DNA of 64,000 nt from Rhizobium leguminosarum bv. trifolii WSM2297 (GTDB lineage: Bacteria; Pseudomonadota; Alphaproteobacteria; Rhizobiales; Rhizobiaceae). How positions within the stretch are numbered: position 1 is the stretch's first letter; each line of letters begins with the position of its first letter. The DNA lies in assembly GCF_000271845.1 (NCBI RefSeq), contig NZ_JH719395.1, forward strand, positions 3,014,208 through 3,078,207. Direction: 5' to 3'. The notes under the pieces were generated by a model that worked only from the letters and a program-made list of their open reading frames with translations, ran no database searches and was not told the origin of the DNA. Position numbers and translations under genes: made by a program. Shown here one piece after another: positions 25,383-34,567 of this stretch.

Positions 25383-26570
25383 TCAGACCTTGACCCAGGC
25401 GCCGTTCTTCTTGGAGGAGGCGACGCAAGCCTCGACGAAGGCCACACCCTTCACGCCGTCATCGACCGTCGGGTAGACCACCGCCTTGTCGACGGCCTTG
25501 CCCTTCTTGCGGGCATTGATCGCATGCGCGGCTTCGGTATAGATCGTCGCAAAGGCCTCGAGATAACCCTCCGGATGCCCAGATGGCACGCGCGAGACGC
25601 GGCCGGCGGCCGCGCCCGAGCCGGCGCCGCCCCGGGTAATCAGCCGCTTCGGTTCGCCGAACGGCGTGTACCAAAGATAGTTCGGGTCCTTCTGGGTCCA
25701 TTCCAGCCCGCCCTTGCTGCCGTAGACGCGGACCATCAGGCCGTTTTCATGGCCGGGCGCCACCTGGCTGCACCAGAGCATGCCCTTAGCCGGCTTCTCC
25801 GAGCCCTTCGCTTTGAAACGCAACATGACATGGGCGTTGTCATCCAGCCGGCGGCCGGGAACGAAGCTGTCGAGATCGGCGGCCAGGCTGTCGAGTTCCA
25901 GCCCCGATATGAAGGCGGCAAGATTATAGGCATGCGTGCCGATATCGCCGGTGGAGCCGCCGACGCCGGACTGCGCCGGATCGGTGCGCCAGGCCGCCTG
26001 TTTCTGGCCGGTCTGCTCGACCGCCTCAGTCAGCCAGTCTTGCGGATATTCGGCCTGGACGACTCTTATATCGCCGAGTTCACCGTTCGCGACCATCTCG
26101 CGTGCCTGACGCACCATCGGATAGCCGGTGTAATTATGTGTCAGCACGAAGAGCGCGCCGCTCTCGTCTGCTATTTTCTTCAGTTTCTTCGCATCGGCAA
26201 GGTTCGATGTCAGCGGCTTGTCGCAGATGACATGGATGCCGCGCTTCAGGAATTCCTTAGCCGCATCGTAATGCACATGGTTCGGCGTGACGATCGCCAC
26301 CGCCTCGATGCCGTTCTTCAGCTTCGCCTCGCGGATCGCCATCTCGCGATAGCTGGAATAGGTCCGCGACGGATCGAGGCCGAGATCGCGGCCGGATTGA
26401 ACCGCCTTTTCCGGCGTCGACGACAGCGCGCCGGCGATAAGATCGTACTGATCGTCGATACGCGCCGCGATACGGTGCACCGCACCGATGAACGCGCCGG
26501 CGCCGCCGCCGACCATACCGAGCCGAATGCGCGGCTCGCGGGTCTGTTCGGATGATGCTTCGATTGCCAT
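25383..26570 (-). CDS. Gfo/Idh/MocA-family NAD(P)-dependent oxidoreductase
   Basis: A 395-residue oxidoreductase with an N-terminal Rossmann fold (IRLGMVGGGAGAFIGAVHRIA) and the family motif VICDKPLTSNLADAKKL, where the Lys of DKP is catalytic. A second hallmark, GGSTGDIGTHAYNLAAFISG, carries the substrate-binding Asp and His. Members oxidise sugars or inositols. It follows the TIM-barrel isomerase on the minus strand after a repeat-containing spacer; together they look like a two-step catabolic pair for a cyclic polyol or sugar imported by the nearby ABC transporter. Confidence 0.92.
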   Translation of the reverse strand: MAIEASSEQTREPRIRLGMVGGGAGAFIGAVHRIAARIDDQYDLIAGALSSTPEKAVQSGRDLGLDPSRTYSSYREMAIREAKLKNGIEAVAIVTPNHVHYDAAKEFLKRGIHVICDKPLTSNLADAKKLKKIADESGALFVLTHNYTGYPMVRQAREMVANGELGDIRVVQAEYPQDWLTEAVEQTGQKQAAWRTDPAQSGVGGSTGDIGTHAYNLAAFISGLELDSLAADLDSFVPGRRLDDNAHVMLRFKAKGSEKPAKGMLWCSQVAPGHENGLMVRVYGSKGGLEWTQKDPNYLWYTPFGEPKRLITRGGAGSGAAAGRVSRVPSGHPEGYLEAFATIYTEAAHAINARKKGKAVDKAVVYPTVDDGVKGVAFVEACVASSKKNGAWVKV

Positions 26571-26607
26571 TCTTGTCCTCCTGAAATTTAACCTGGTGCG
26601 GATGCGC

Positions 26608-26746
26608 GCCCCTCATCCGGCTGCCGCCACCTTCTTCCCGCTCGCGGGGCGAAGGGGATATGCCGCGATGTTTACGCCCATCTCGACGGCCGGTGCGGCA
26701 AGTCCCCTCGCCCCGTTTACGGGGAGAGGGTTAGGGTGAGGGGCAG
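26608..26746. repeat. GC-rich palindromic repeat (REP/BIME-like), copy 1
   Basis: The spacer between isomerase and oxidoreductase holds inverted ends, CCCCTCATCC at the left and a GGGTGAGGGG-type block at the right, with inner CCCCGC/GCGGGG hairpins. The same layout recurs at 34438-34563. Confidence 0.65.
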
Positions 26747-26765
26747 CCCCGGTAAGACCTATGAC

Positions 26766-27818
26766 TTAGAGCCCCAGCATCCGCCGGTTCGCTGCCTGGT
26801 CGGTACCGCTGCCGGCGAAATCGTCGAAGGCTTTCTCGGTGACGCGGATGATATGGGCGGCGACGAATTCGGCGCCTTCGCGGGCGCCATCCTCCGGATG
26901 TTTCAGCGCGCATTCCCATTCGACCACGGCCCAGCCGTCGAAATTATTGGCGGTCATCTTCGAGAACACCGCGCCAAAATCGACCTGCCCGTCGCCGAGC
27001 GAGCGGAAGCGGCCGGCTCGTTCCACCCAGCCCTGGTAACCCCCGTAGACGCCCTGACGCCCGGTCGGGTTGAACTCGGCATCCTTGACGTGGAACATCT
27101 TGATGCGGTCCTTGTAGATGTCGATATTGTCGAGATAGTCGAGGCACTGCAGGACATAGTGTGAGGGATCGTAGAGCATGTTGGCGCGCGGATGGTTCTT
27201 CACGCGTTCGAGGAACATCTCGAAGGTGATGCCGTCATGCAGATCCTCACCCGGGTGGATTTCGTAGCAGACGTCGATGCCGTTCTCATCGGCATGATTG
27301 AGGATCGGGGTCCAGCGGCGGGCAAGTTCGTCGAAGGCGGTCTCGACAAGACCGGCGGGACGTTGCGGCCAGGGATAGATGAACGGCCAGGCGAGCGCGC
27401 CGGAGAAGGTCGCATGAGCCTTGAGGCCGAGGTTCTTCGATGCCGTCAGCGCCATCTTGACCTGCTCGACCGCCCATTCCTGGCGCGCCTTCGGATTGCC
27501 GCGCACCTCGGGGGCTGCAAACCCATCGAAGGCTTCGTCATAGGCCGGATGAACGGCGACGAGTTGGCCCTGCAGATGGGTGGAGAGTTCGGTGATCTCG
27601 ATGCCGTTTTCGCGGGCCTTGCCGGCGAATTCGTCACAATAATCCTTGGAGGTCGCAGCCTTCTTCAAGTCGATCAGCTGGCTCGCCCAGGTCGGCACCT
27701 GGACGCCTTTGTAACCGATGTCGGCCGCCCATTTGGTGATCGCGTCCCAGGAATTGAAAGGAGCGGCATCGCCCGCGAACTGGCCAAGGAAAAGGCCGGG
27801 ACCCTTGATCGTCTTCAT
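26766..27818 (-). CDS. Sugar phosphate isomerase/epimerase, AP endonuclease 2-like TIM barrel
   Basis: A 350-residue xylose-isomerase-like TIM barrel of the IolE/IolI superfamily. Metal-ligand regions are visible: CYEIHPGEDLHDG (Glu), MLYDPSHYVLQ (Asp and His), MFHVKDAEFNP (His) and WAVVEWECALKHPE (Glu). I start at 27818 because GGAGG lies about 8 bases upstream. Its position ahead of a Gfo/Idh/MocA oxidoreductase and near a LacI-type operator suggests a catabolic role for a sugar or inositol-like compound. The substrate is unknown. Confidence 0.9.
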   Translation of the reverse strand: MKTIKGPGLFLGQFAGDAAPFNSWDAITKWAADIGYKGVQVPTWASQLIDLKKAATSKDYCDEFAGKARENGIEITELSTHLQGQLVAVHPAYDEAFDGFAAPEVRGNPKARQEWAVEQVKMALTASKNLGLKAHATFSGALAWPFIYPWPQRPAGLVETAFDELARRWTPILNHADENGIDVCYEIHPGEDLHDGITFEMFLERVKNHPRANMLYDPSHYVLQCLDYLDNIDIYKDRIKMFHVKDAEFNPTGRQGVYGGYQGWVERAGRFRSLGDGQVDFGAVFSKMTANNFDGWAVVEWECALKHPEDGAREGAEFVAAHIIRVTEKAFDDFAGSGTDQAANRRMLGL

Positions 27819-27843
27819 GTCAGATTCCTCCCTGAATATCGAC

Positions 27844-27857
27844 CGTAAACGTTTCTG
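27844..27857. promoter_or_regulatory. LacI-type operator candidate upstream of the isomerase gene
   Basis: An AAACGTTT core (27847-27854) with a central CG lies 26 bases upstream of the isomerase start. It shares the GTAAAC half with the paired operators at 31849-31883, so the same LacI regulator may control both units. Confidence 0.45.
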
Positions 27858-28022
27858 AAATGTTGTAGCACGCAATTTGGCGGGCGCAAGGCGCCTCCTC
27901 GCGCTCAGCTCGCGTTTTGGCGCAAGGCCGGATGCGATAGGGCTGCGAGCTAATCATGATGGGCTTTGGCGGGCAAGAGGTACGTGCAGCATTTTCAGCC
28001 GCGTATTGTATGGAAGCAGAAA

Positions 28023-28050
28023 ATGCGCCCATCCTTTCGAATGGGCGCAT
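28023..28050 (-). terminator. Intrinsic terminator of the sugar ABC operon
   Basis: ATGCGCCCAT and ATGGGCGCAT form a perfect 10-bp stem with an 8-base loop. Read on the minus strand it is followed by TTTTC, and it lies 16 bases after the substrate-binding-protein stop. Confidence 0.8.
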
Positions 28051-28066
28051 GTCGCCAGCCGATGGA

Positions 28067-29014
28067 TCAGAACGGAGAATCCGGGAAGTAGAAGTCCTTG
28101 GCATTGTCCTTGGTGACGAGCGTCGCGTCGAGGATATAGCTGCCGTGAACCGGAACCTGATCGTAGAGGGCGGCTGCGGTCAGTTCCATGGCCGTGCCGA
28201 CCATTGCCGGCGGATAGAGAACGTCGACCGGGATCAGCTTATCGCCGTCCATGACCTTCTTCACCATGTCCTTGGAGCCGGCGCCGGCAACGACATACTG
28301 AATGTCGGTGCGCTTGGCCTGCTCGATCGCCTGCAGAACGCCGACAGCCATGTCGTCGTCCTGGCACCAGACGACGTCGATCTTCGGGTATTTGGTCAGA
28401 TAATCCTGCATGACCTTGAAGGCATCGTCGCGGTTCCAGTTGCCGTACTGGCGGTCGAGAATCTTGACCTTGGAGCCGGCAATACCCTTGTCGAAGCCGT
28501 CCTGGCGCTGCTGGTCGATCGGAATCGGCAGACCGCGGATGACGACGACTTCAGCTTCCGGCGTCTTTTCGGCGATGTACTTGCCGGCGACTTCGCCGAG
28601 CGCCGGATTGTTGCCGGCGACATAGAGGTCGCGCACGGAATTGTCGTTGCTCGACGGCGCACGGTCGACGAGCGCGACGAACTTGCCCTTGCCCTTGACT
28701 TCCTTGATGGCGTTGACGAGCGGATCGGGATCCGACGGCAGGATGACTAGGGCGTCGATGCCCTGCGTATCGAGATCCTGCACGGCGTTTGCCTGGCTGG
28801 CGGCATCCGGCGAGGTCTTGACGATGACGTTGAGACCGGGATGTTCGGCCATCAGCAGCTTGGCGACGCGCTCGGCATGGAACACCACGCCGGAAGTCCA
28901 GCCGTGGTCGGCGGCCGGAATGGACACGCCGATCGTGAATTTCTTATCCTGGGCGTGAGCGGCGCCGGCGAATGTCACCGCCGCAACCGCCAGGCCCAAC
29001 ATCAATTTACGCAT
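28067..29014 (-). CDS. Periplasmic sugar-binding protein of a ribose-type ABC transporter
   Basis: A 315-residue substrate-binding protein with signal peptide MRKLMLGLAVAAVTFAGAAHAQ and a type I periplasmic-binding fold (FTIGVSIPAADHGWTSGVVFHAE, LVILPSDPDPLVNAIKEV, VVWCQDDDMAVGVLQAIEQA). The start at 29014 has GGGAGGA upstream. It is the third gene of an ATPase-permease-binding-protein operon. The binding specificity cannot be read; neighbours suggest a pentose, hexose or polyol. Confidence 0.92.
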   Translation of the reverse strand: MRKLMLGLAVAAVTFAGAAHAQDKKFTIGVSIPAADHGWTSGVVFHAERVAKLLMAEHPGLNVIVKTSPDAASQANAVQDLDTQGIDALVILPSDPDPLVNAIKEVKGKGKFVALVDRAPSSNDNSVRDLYVAGNNPALGEVAGKYIAEKTPEAEVVVIRGLPIPIDQQRQDGFDKGIAGSKVKILDRQYGNWNRDDAFKVMQDYLTKYPKIDVVWCQDDDMAVGVLQAIEQAKRTDIQYVVAGAGSKDMVKKVMDGDKLIPVDVLYPPAMVGTAMELTAAALYDQVPVHGSYILDATLVTKDNAKDFYFPDSPF

Positions 29015-29115
29015 GCTATTTCCTCCCAATAATGTCAGGGACTTTTCCATATCGGGACCGGACGCCCTGTAAGCCCGGTCAATTGCAATCCCGGCCATAT
29101 GCAAGCCGGATCAGT

Positions 29116-30120
29116 TCATGTTTTGCGCACCAGCGAGCGCTGGACGAACATGGCGATGATGATGATCGCACCCTGGATGGCGCCGATCAGATACTCGCTG
29201 ATGAAATTCGAAAGCAGCATGATGTTGCCGACAAGCTCGAGAATGAAGGCACCGCAGATCGTGCCCCAGACCCTGCCGGCGCCACCCTTCAGCGCCGTCC
29301 CGCCGACCACGACAGCGGTGATCGCCTGCAGCTCCCACAGGATGCCTGTCGTCGCCGACGTCGAGCCGAGACGGGGAACATAGAGCAACACAGCGATGGC
29401 GACGCACATGCCCTGGATGACGAAGGCGATCGTCCGCACACGATTTACTGCGATACCGGAATAGCGGGCGACATCACTGTTCGATCCGACAGCAACGACA
29501 TGGCGCCCGTAGCGGGTGCGATAGAGGATGAAGGCCGCAACCGCCGTCACCGCCAGGATCACCACAATCGGCGTCGGCACGCCGGCGATATTGCCGAAAT
29601 AAGCAGGACGATAGAGCGTCTGGATGTCGGCGGAGCGAAGGGTGATCGCACCGCCCTGCGACAGCCATGTCGTCAGGCCGCGATAGATGCCCATCGTGCC
29701 GAGCGTCGCAATGAAAGGCTCGATCTTGCCCACCGTGGTGATCAGGCCGTTCGCCAGGCCGCAAAGCGCACCGGCGACCAAGGTGAAGACGACCGCGACC
29801 GTCAGCATCAGAGCCGGGTTTTCGATGGCGCCCGAATTCATCAACAGGATCATCAGGCTGGCGACAAAGGCCACCATCGAACCCACCGACAGGTCGAGAT
29901 CACCGGCCGAGATCACGAAAGTCGCGCCGACCGCGATGATGGCGATGAAGGCGCTGCGCGTCGCGACATTGGCAAGGTTGGTGATGCCGATGAAATTGGG
30001 ATTGACCAGGGCTCCGACGATCAGCAGCAGCGCCAGGGCGACGAACGGCGCGACCGCACGCAGATCGACATCCCGCCAGGATCGGCGCCGGATTTCCCTG
30101 GTCTCCTCGTTGACACTCAT
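29116..30120 (-). CDS. Ribose-type sugar ABC transporter permease
   Basis: A 334-residue RbsC-family permease with eight to ten hydrophobic segments and the family stretch TFVISAGDLDLSVGSMVAFVAS. The ATG at 30120 sits 12 bases after GGGAGG; a TTG four codons earlier directly abuts that site and is less likely. It lies between the ATPase and binding-protein genes of the same operon. Confidence 0.92.
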   Translation of the reverse strand: MSVNEETREIRRRSWRDVDLRAVAPFVALALLLIVGALVNPNFIGITNLANVATRSAFIAIIAVGATFVISAGDLDLSVGSMVAFVASLMILLMNSGAIENPALMLTVAVVFTLVAGALCGLANGLITTVGKIEPFIATLGTMGIYRGLTTWLSQGGAITLRSADIQTLYRPAYFGNIAGVPTPIVVILAVTAVAAFILYRTRYGRHVVAVGSNSDVARYSGIAVNRVRTIAFVIQGMCVAIAVLLYVPRLGSTSATTGILWELQAITAVVVGGTALKGGAGRVWGTICGAFILELVGNIMLLSNFISEYLIGAIQGAIIIIAMFVQRSLVRKT

Positions 30121-30178
30121 TTCCAAAACCAACCTCCCGCCCCTTCTTTTTGGGCATCTTATCTGTCCGCTTCAGCCC

Positions 30179-31705
30179 TCAGGCCGCCGCTTTCCTCTTC
30201 AGCCCGGCAGCGTAACGCATGATCTCCTGCTCGGAGATCTCGTCTCCTTCGAGCACGCCGACGATATGTCCTTCGCGCATCACCACCACCCGCGTACAGA
30301 GCCCGATGACTTCGGGCATCTCCGACGAGACGATGATGATCGACCGGCCGTCCCGGGCCAGCGCCGAGATAAAATGATAGATCTGCTGCTTGGTGCCGAC
30401 ATCGATGCCGCGCGTCGGCTCGTCGATGATGATGATGTCGGGCTCGGTCTCCATGACCTTGGCCAGCAGCAGTTTCTGCTGGTTTCCGCCCGACATCCGG
30501 CCGGCAATGATATTCGCGTCGCGAACCCTGATGTCGAAACGGCGCTTGGCTTTCGCCAGTGCAGCAGCCTCGCTGGCCGGGCTGAGATAACCGTGACTGG
30601 CGTGCCTTTCGAGCGATTGCAATGTCAGATTGGCCACCATGCCGGAGCGCAGCAGCAGCCCCTTCGACTTGCGGTCCTTGGTCATGTAGGCGAGCCCGCA
30701 GCGATTGGCGGCATGCACGTCGCCGGAGGGAACCGTTTCCCCCTTGATGACCACCTCGCCCTCGAGGCGGCTTCGCAAGCCGGCGATCGCTTCCATCAGT
30801 TCGGTGCGGCCGGAGCCGATCATGCCGGAAAAACCGATGATCTCGCCCTTGCGCACCGCAAAGCTCGCATCCTTCACATAGCCCGTCGACACCGAGGCCA
30901 CGCTCAAGACGATCTCCTCGTCGACATCCGGCTCGACCTTGGCGGGATAGAGGCTGGAAAGTTCGCGGCCGACCATCAGCTGCGCGATCGATTCCCCGTC
31001 CAGAATGGAAGTCGGCGACGTCTTGATCCATTGGCCGTCGCGCAGCACCGTGACACGATCCGTCAGCTCCATCACCTCGTCGAGCTTGTGGGAGACGAAG
31101 ACGAAGCTGGTGCCCTGATCGCGCAGCTTGCGGACCTGCTTGAACAGCATATTGGTCTCTTCCCGCGACAAGACGGCGGTCGGCTCATCCATGAACACGA
31201 CCCGCGCGTCGCGGCTGATTGCCTTGGCGATTTCGACCATCTGTTTGTCGGCTATCGAAAGCGTGCTGATCAGCGCATTTTCATCGACATGCGAACCGAG
31301 CGCATCGAGAACCTTGCGTGTCTCGGCGCGCATATATTTGCGGTCGAGCACACCGAAACGCGTGACTTCGCGCCCGAGAAACAGGCTTTCCGTCACCGTC
31401 AGATGTTCGGCGAGATTGAATTCCTGGTGGATGATGACAATGCCGAGCGCTTCGGCGGCGCCATTGGGCGGCAGCACCACAGGCTTGCCATCGAGCACAA
31501 TCTCGCCGGATGTCGGCTGTTCGAAGCCTGACAATACTTTGACGAGCGTGGACTTGCCGGCGCCGTTCTCACCCATGAGGGCATGGATTTCGCCGGCGCG
31601 GAGATCGAAATTGACGCTGAAGAGGACCTGCACACCACTGAAGGATTTGCATATACGCCTGGCGGACAGCACCACGGGTGCGGTGTCAGCGATTTCCACG
31701 GTCAT
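30179..31705 (-). CDS. Sugar ABC transporter ATPase with two nucleotide-binding domains
   Basis: A 508-residue RbsA/XylG-type ATPase made of two fused ABC domains. The first has Walker A GENGAGKST and Walker B VVFMDEPTAVL; the second has the usual degenerate Walker A (GMIGSGRTEL), signature MSGGNQQKLLLAK and Walker B IIIIDEPTRGIDVG. The start at 31705 has GGGAGGGC upstream, so the frame extending to 31762 is rejected. It is the first gene of the operon and is divergent from a LacI gene across a paired operator. Confidence 0.93.
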   Translation of the reverse strand: MTVEIADTAPVVLSARRICKSFSGVQVLFSVNFDLRAGEIHALMGENGAGKSTLVKVLSGFEQPTSGEIVLDGKPVVLPPNGAAEALGIVIIHQEFNLAEHLTVTESLFLGREVTRFGVLDRKYMRAETRKVLDALGSHVDENALISTLSIADKQMVEIAKAISRDARVVFMDEPTAVLSREETNMLFKQVRKLRDQGTSFVFVSHKLDEVMELTDRVTVLRDGQWIKTSPTSILDGESIAQLMVGRELSSLYPAKVEPDVDEEIVLSVASVSTGYVKDASFAVRKGEIIGFSGMIGSGRTELMEAIAGLRSRLEGEVVIKGETVPSGDVHAANRCGLAYMTKDRKSKGLLLRSGMVANLTLQSLERHASHGYLSPASEAAALAKAKRRFDIRVRDANIIAGRMSGGNQQKLLLAKVMETEPDIIIIDEPTRGIDVGTKQQIYHFISALARDGRSIIIVSSEMPEVIGLCTRVVVMREGHIVGVLEGDEISEQEIMRYAAGLKRKAAA

Positions 31706-31848
31706 TATGCCCTCCCCCAAGAGCGCCTCGCATCCGGCAGAACACCGGCGCCACTCCATCACCTTGAACTAGCGCACATTCCCAATCTGAAAACCGCTTT
31801 GCTGTTTTCGGGCGCTGTGCGCTGCGGCTCCCGTCCGCTTTGGAGTTA

Positions 31849-31862
31849 TGTAAACCTTTACA
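31849..31862. promoter_or_regulatory. LacI-family operator, site 1
   Basis: TGTAAACCTTTACA has perfect 6-bp arms (TGTAAA/TTTACA). Its centre is 21 bases from that of the second site, exactly two helical turns. Confidence 0.65.
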
Positions 31863-31869
31863 TCGGCCA

Positions 31870-31883
31870 TGTAAAGGTTTACA
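31870..31883. promoter_or_regulatory. LacI-family operator, site 2
   Basis: TGTAAAGGTTTACA is the reverse complement of site 1, so the whole 35-base region is one large dyad. It lies between the divergent ABC operon and the LacI gene. Confidence 0.65.
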
Positions 31884-31975
31884 TCGTGGATTAACACAGA
31901 TCAGTTGAAGCCTGCCTTTGACCTGTCGACAAGTCTGTGTAGTGTCGCGGCGAAGACAGTCCAAGGCAGAGCTCA

Positions 31976-33007
31976 GTGTCGAATTCCACGCCCGCAACAA
32001 TCGAAGACGTCGCCCGGATCGCCGAGGTCTCCATCGCGACGGTTTCGCGGGCGATCCACACCCCGGAGAAAGTCGCCAACTCCACGCGGCTCAAGGTCAA
32101 CCAGGCGATCGCCGTCACCGGCTACACCACCAATGCCATGGCCCGCAGCCTGAGGCTCGGCCGCTCCAACATGATCCTCGTGGTGGCGCCCGATATCGGC
32201 GATCCCAATTTCTCCAACATCCTCGTCGGCCTTGAGAATGAGGCGCGCGCGCATGGCTACGGCATCCTGATCGGCCACACGCAGAACGACGCCCAGCGCG
32301 GCCTCGAATATCTGAAATTCTTGAATTCCAACCAGGCGGCCGGACTGATCCTGTTCACCGGCATCCTGCCCTTCGGCCATCAGACGATGACGGCGCGGCT
32401 GCCGCCGAGCGTCGGCGTTTTCGAGCCTGTCTTCAATGGCGGCATCCCCTATGTCGGCGTCGACGATACCGAGGGCGCGAGGAAAGCGGTGGACCTGCTG
32501 CTGGCCGAAGGCCATCGCAAGATCGCCTTCATCGGCGATTCGCGCACCCGGCTTGCCTATATCAGGCGCCGCATGGGTTATGATGCCGGGCTCGATGCCG
32601 CCGGCATCCCGCCCGATCTGAGGATCGTCCTCGAAGGCGACGGCACGATCGAGAGCGGCCGGCATGCGGTCGAGCAGCTCTTCATGCGCGATACGCTGCC
32701 CACCGCCTTCATGTGCGTCAACGACCAGACGGCAATCGGCGTCATGATCGGGCTCGGAGCGCGCGGCTACGACATTCCGCGCGATTTCTCGGTGACCGGG
32801 TTCGACGACGTGCCGCAGGCCGTCTTCATATCGCCGGCGCTGACGACGATCCGCCAGCCGCGAACGGCGATCGGCAAACAGGCGATGGCGCTGCTGTTGG
32901 AACTCTTGTCCGATGGCCGCCCGGCCGAGACGGAAATCCTGCTGAGAGCGGATCTGGTGGTGCGAAACTCCGTCTCCGCCCCGTCACGCAACTGGTCGAA
33001 GCGCTGA
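31976..33007 (+). CDS. LacI-family transcriptional regulator
   Basis: A 343-residue LacI regulator with helix-turn-helix TIEDVARIAEVSIATVSRAIHTPEKV at about residues 8-33 and an effector domain starting SNMILVVAPDIGDPNFSNIL. It starts with GTG at 31976, behind AAGG. It is divergent from the sugar ABC operon, and the paired operators in between make it the likely repressor of that operon and of itself. It ends convergent with xylA, where an 8-bp stem (33041-33066) lies between the stops. Confidence 0.93.
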   Translation: MSNSTPATIEDVARIAEVSIATVSRAIHTPEKVANSTRLKVNQAIAVTGYTTNAMARSLRLGRSNMILVVAPDIGDPNFSNILVGLENEARAHGYGILIGHTQNDAQRGLEYLKFLNSNQAAGLILFTGILPFGHQTMTARLPPSVGVFEPVFNGGIPYVGVDDTEGARKAVDLLLAEGHRKIAFIGDSRTRLAYIRRRMGYDAGLDAAGIPPDLRIVLEGDGTIESGRHAVEQLFMRDTLPTAFMCVNDQTAIGVMIGLGARGYDIPRDFSVTGFDDVPQAVFISPALTTIRQPRTAIGKQAMALLLELLSDGRPAETEILLRADLVVRNSVSAPSRNWSKR

Positions 33008-33040
33008 GCGATATAGGCCGGTAAAACCTGGGAGAGGCTT

Positions 33041-33066
33041 GCGCCGGCGACCGAAGCCGCCGGCGC
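33041..33066. terminator. GC-rich stem-loop between convergent lacI and xylA
   Basis: GCGCCGGC (33041-33048) and GCCGGCGC (33059-33066) form a perfect 8-bp stem around 10 bases. There is no T-run on either side, so it is a weak or Rho-assisted terminator. Confidence 0.45.
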
Positions 33067-33072
33067 CGGTTA

Positions 33073-34383
33073 TCAGACGTAACGGTTGACGACGTTTTCG
33101 AGCAGTTCCTGCTTGCCCGATCGCGGCTGCGGGTTGATGTCCTTGCTCTCGACCCAGTTCGTGATCTCATCCAGCGAATACTCGCCCCGGAAGAGCTTCT
33201 GCGCCTCGGCCGATTCCCAACCGGCGTAACGATCGGCGAGCGGCTGCGACAGAGCCTTGTCCTCGATCATCCTGGCAGCGGCTTTCAGGCCGCGGGCACA
33301 GCAATCCATGCCGCCGATATGGCCGATCAGCAGATCCGCCGGGTCGAGAGACTGGCGGCGAAGCTTCGAGTCGAAGTTGGTGCCGCCGGTCTTGAAGCCA
33401 CCGCCTGCCAGAACGTGGTAATAGGCCAGCGCCATTTCGGGAACATTGTTGGGGAACTGGTCGGTGTCCCAACCGGACTGGTAGTCGTTGCGGTTCATGT
33501 CGATCGAGCCGAAGATGCCGAGCGCATTGGCAAGCGCCAGTTCGTGCTCGAAGGAGTGACCGGCCAGGATCGCGTGGCCCTGCTCGATATTGAGCTTCAC
33601 CTCGTTTTCAAGTCCGTGCTTCTTGAGGAAGCCGTAGACGGTCGCAACGTCGTAATCATACTGGTGCTTGGTCGGCTCCTGCGGCTTCGGCTCGATCAGG
33701 ATCGTGCCCTTGTAGCCGATCTTGTGCTTGTATTCGACGACGAGATTGAGGAAGCGTCCGAGCTGGTCGAGCTCGCGGCCGATATCGGTGTTCAGCAGGG
33801 TTTCGTAACCTTCGCGGCCGCCCCAGAGCACGTAGTTCTCACCGCCGAGCTTCTGCGTGGCGTCGATGCAGGTCTTGACCGTCGCAGCAGCGAAAGCAAA
33901 GACATCCGGATCCGGATTGGTGGCTGCACCCGACATATAGCGGCGGTGCGAAAACAGGTTCGCCGTGCCCCAGAGCAGCTTGGTGCCGGTAGCGGCCTGC
34001 TTTTCCGCGAAATAATCGACGATCTCGTTCAGGTTCTTGGTATTTTCGGCAAAGTTCTTGCCTTCCGGGCGCACGTCGGCGTCATGGAAGCAGTAGTAGG
34101 GCGAGCCAAGCAGCGAAAAGAATTCGAAAGCGACGTCGGCCTTGAGCTTGGCGGCCTTCATCGTGTCTTCGAACCAGGGACGCAGGAAGGTCTGGCCGCC
34201 GAAGGGGTCGCCGCCCGGCCAGGTGAAGGTGTGCCAATAGGCCACCGCAAAGCGCAGATGGTCTTCCATGCGCTTGCCCATGACGATCTCGTCCGGCTGG
34301 TAATAACGGAAGGCCAGCGGATTGGTGCTATCGGGGCCTTCGTATTTCACTTTTTGGATATCGCCGAAAAATCCGGTGCTCAT
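33073..34383 (-). CDS. xylA: Xylose isomerase
   Basis: A 436-residue class II xylose isomerase converting D-xylose to D-xylulose. The length and motifs fit: [18 protein letters not shown] near residue 60 to 80, [40 protein letters not shown] (metal-ligand Glu) and [37 protein letters not shown]. The start at 34383 follows AAGGAGA. It is the last gene of the lacI-xylB-xylA unit; a long palindromic repeat separates it from xylB. Each quoted block is divided by other residues and is read as a set. Confidence 0.97.
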   Translation of the reverse strand: MSTGFFGDIQKVKYEGPDSTNPLAFRYYQPDEIVMGKRMEDHLRFAVAYWHTFTWPGGDPFGGQTFLRPWFEDTMKAAKLKADVAFEFFSLLGSPYYCFHDADVRPEGKNFAENTKNLNEIVDYFAEKQAATGTKLLWGTANLFSHRRYMSGAATNPDPDVFAFAAATVKTCIDATQKLGGENYVLWGGREGYETLLNTDIGRELDQLGRFLNLVVEYKHKIGYKGTILIEPKPQEPTKHQYDYDVATVYGFLKKHGLENEVKLNIEQGHAILAGHSFEHELALANALGIFGSIDMNRNDYQSGWDTDQFPNNVPEMALAYYHVLAGGGFKTGGTNFDSKLRRQSLDPADLLIGHIGGMDCCARGLKAAARMIEDKALSQPLADRYAGWESAEAQKLFRGEYSLDEITNWVESKDINPQPRSGKQELLENVVNRYV

Positions 34384-34437
34384 ATCAGGTCTCCTTGGGT
34401 TCGAATCTCTTAGCAGTTCTAAATTCCTGTTCGCGGA

Positions 34438-34563
34438 GGCGGCCCTCTCATCCGCCTGCCGGCACCTTCTCCCCGAGGGGAGAAGGGACTTGCCGCAACG
34501 TTGCAGCTCTTTCAAAGCCGTCGCTACCGACTCCCCCTCTCCCCTCGGGGAGAGGGGGCCGCC
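34438..34563. repeat. GC-rich palindromic repeat (REP/BIME-like), copy 2
   Basis: The xylB-xylA spacer is filled by inverted ends GGCGGCC and GGCCGCC, with two internal self-complementary blocks, TTCTCCCCGAGGGGAGAA and CTCTCCCCTCGGGGAGAG. It would fold strongly in the xylBA mRNA. Confidence 0.75.
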
Positions 34564-34567
34564 AATC

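Noticed and set aside
29687..31531. A 614-codon open frame on the plus strand
   Set aside because: It lies antisense to the permease and ATPase genes, whose motifs are complete. Its translation is low-complexity and unlike any family; long antisense frames are common in GC-rich genes.
34395..34412. T-loop-like sequence GGTTCGAATC suggesting a tRNA
   Set aside because: The flanking bases do not pair as a T stem, and no acceptor or anticodon stem can be found upstream.
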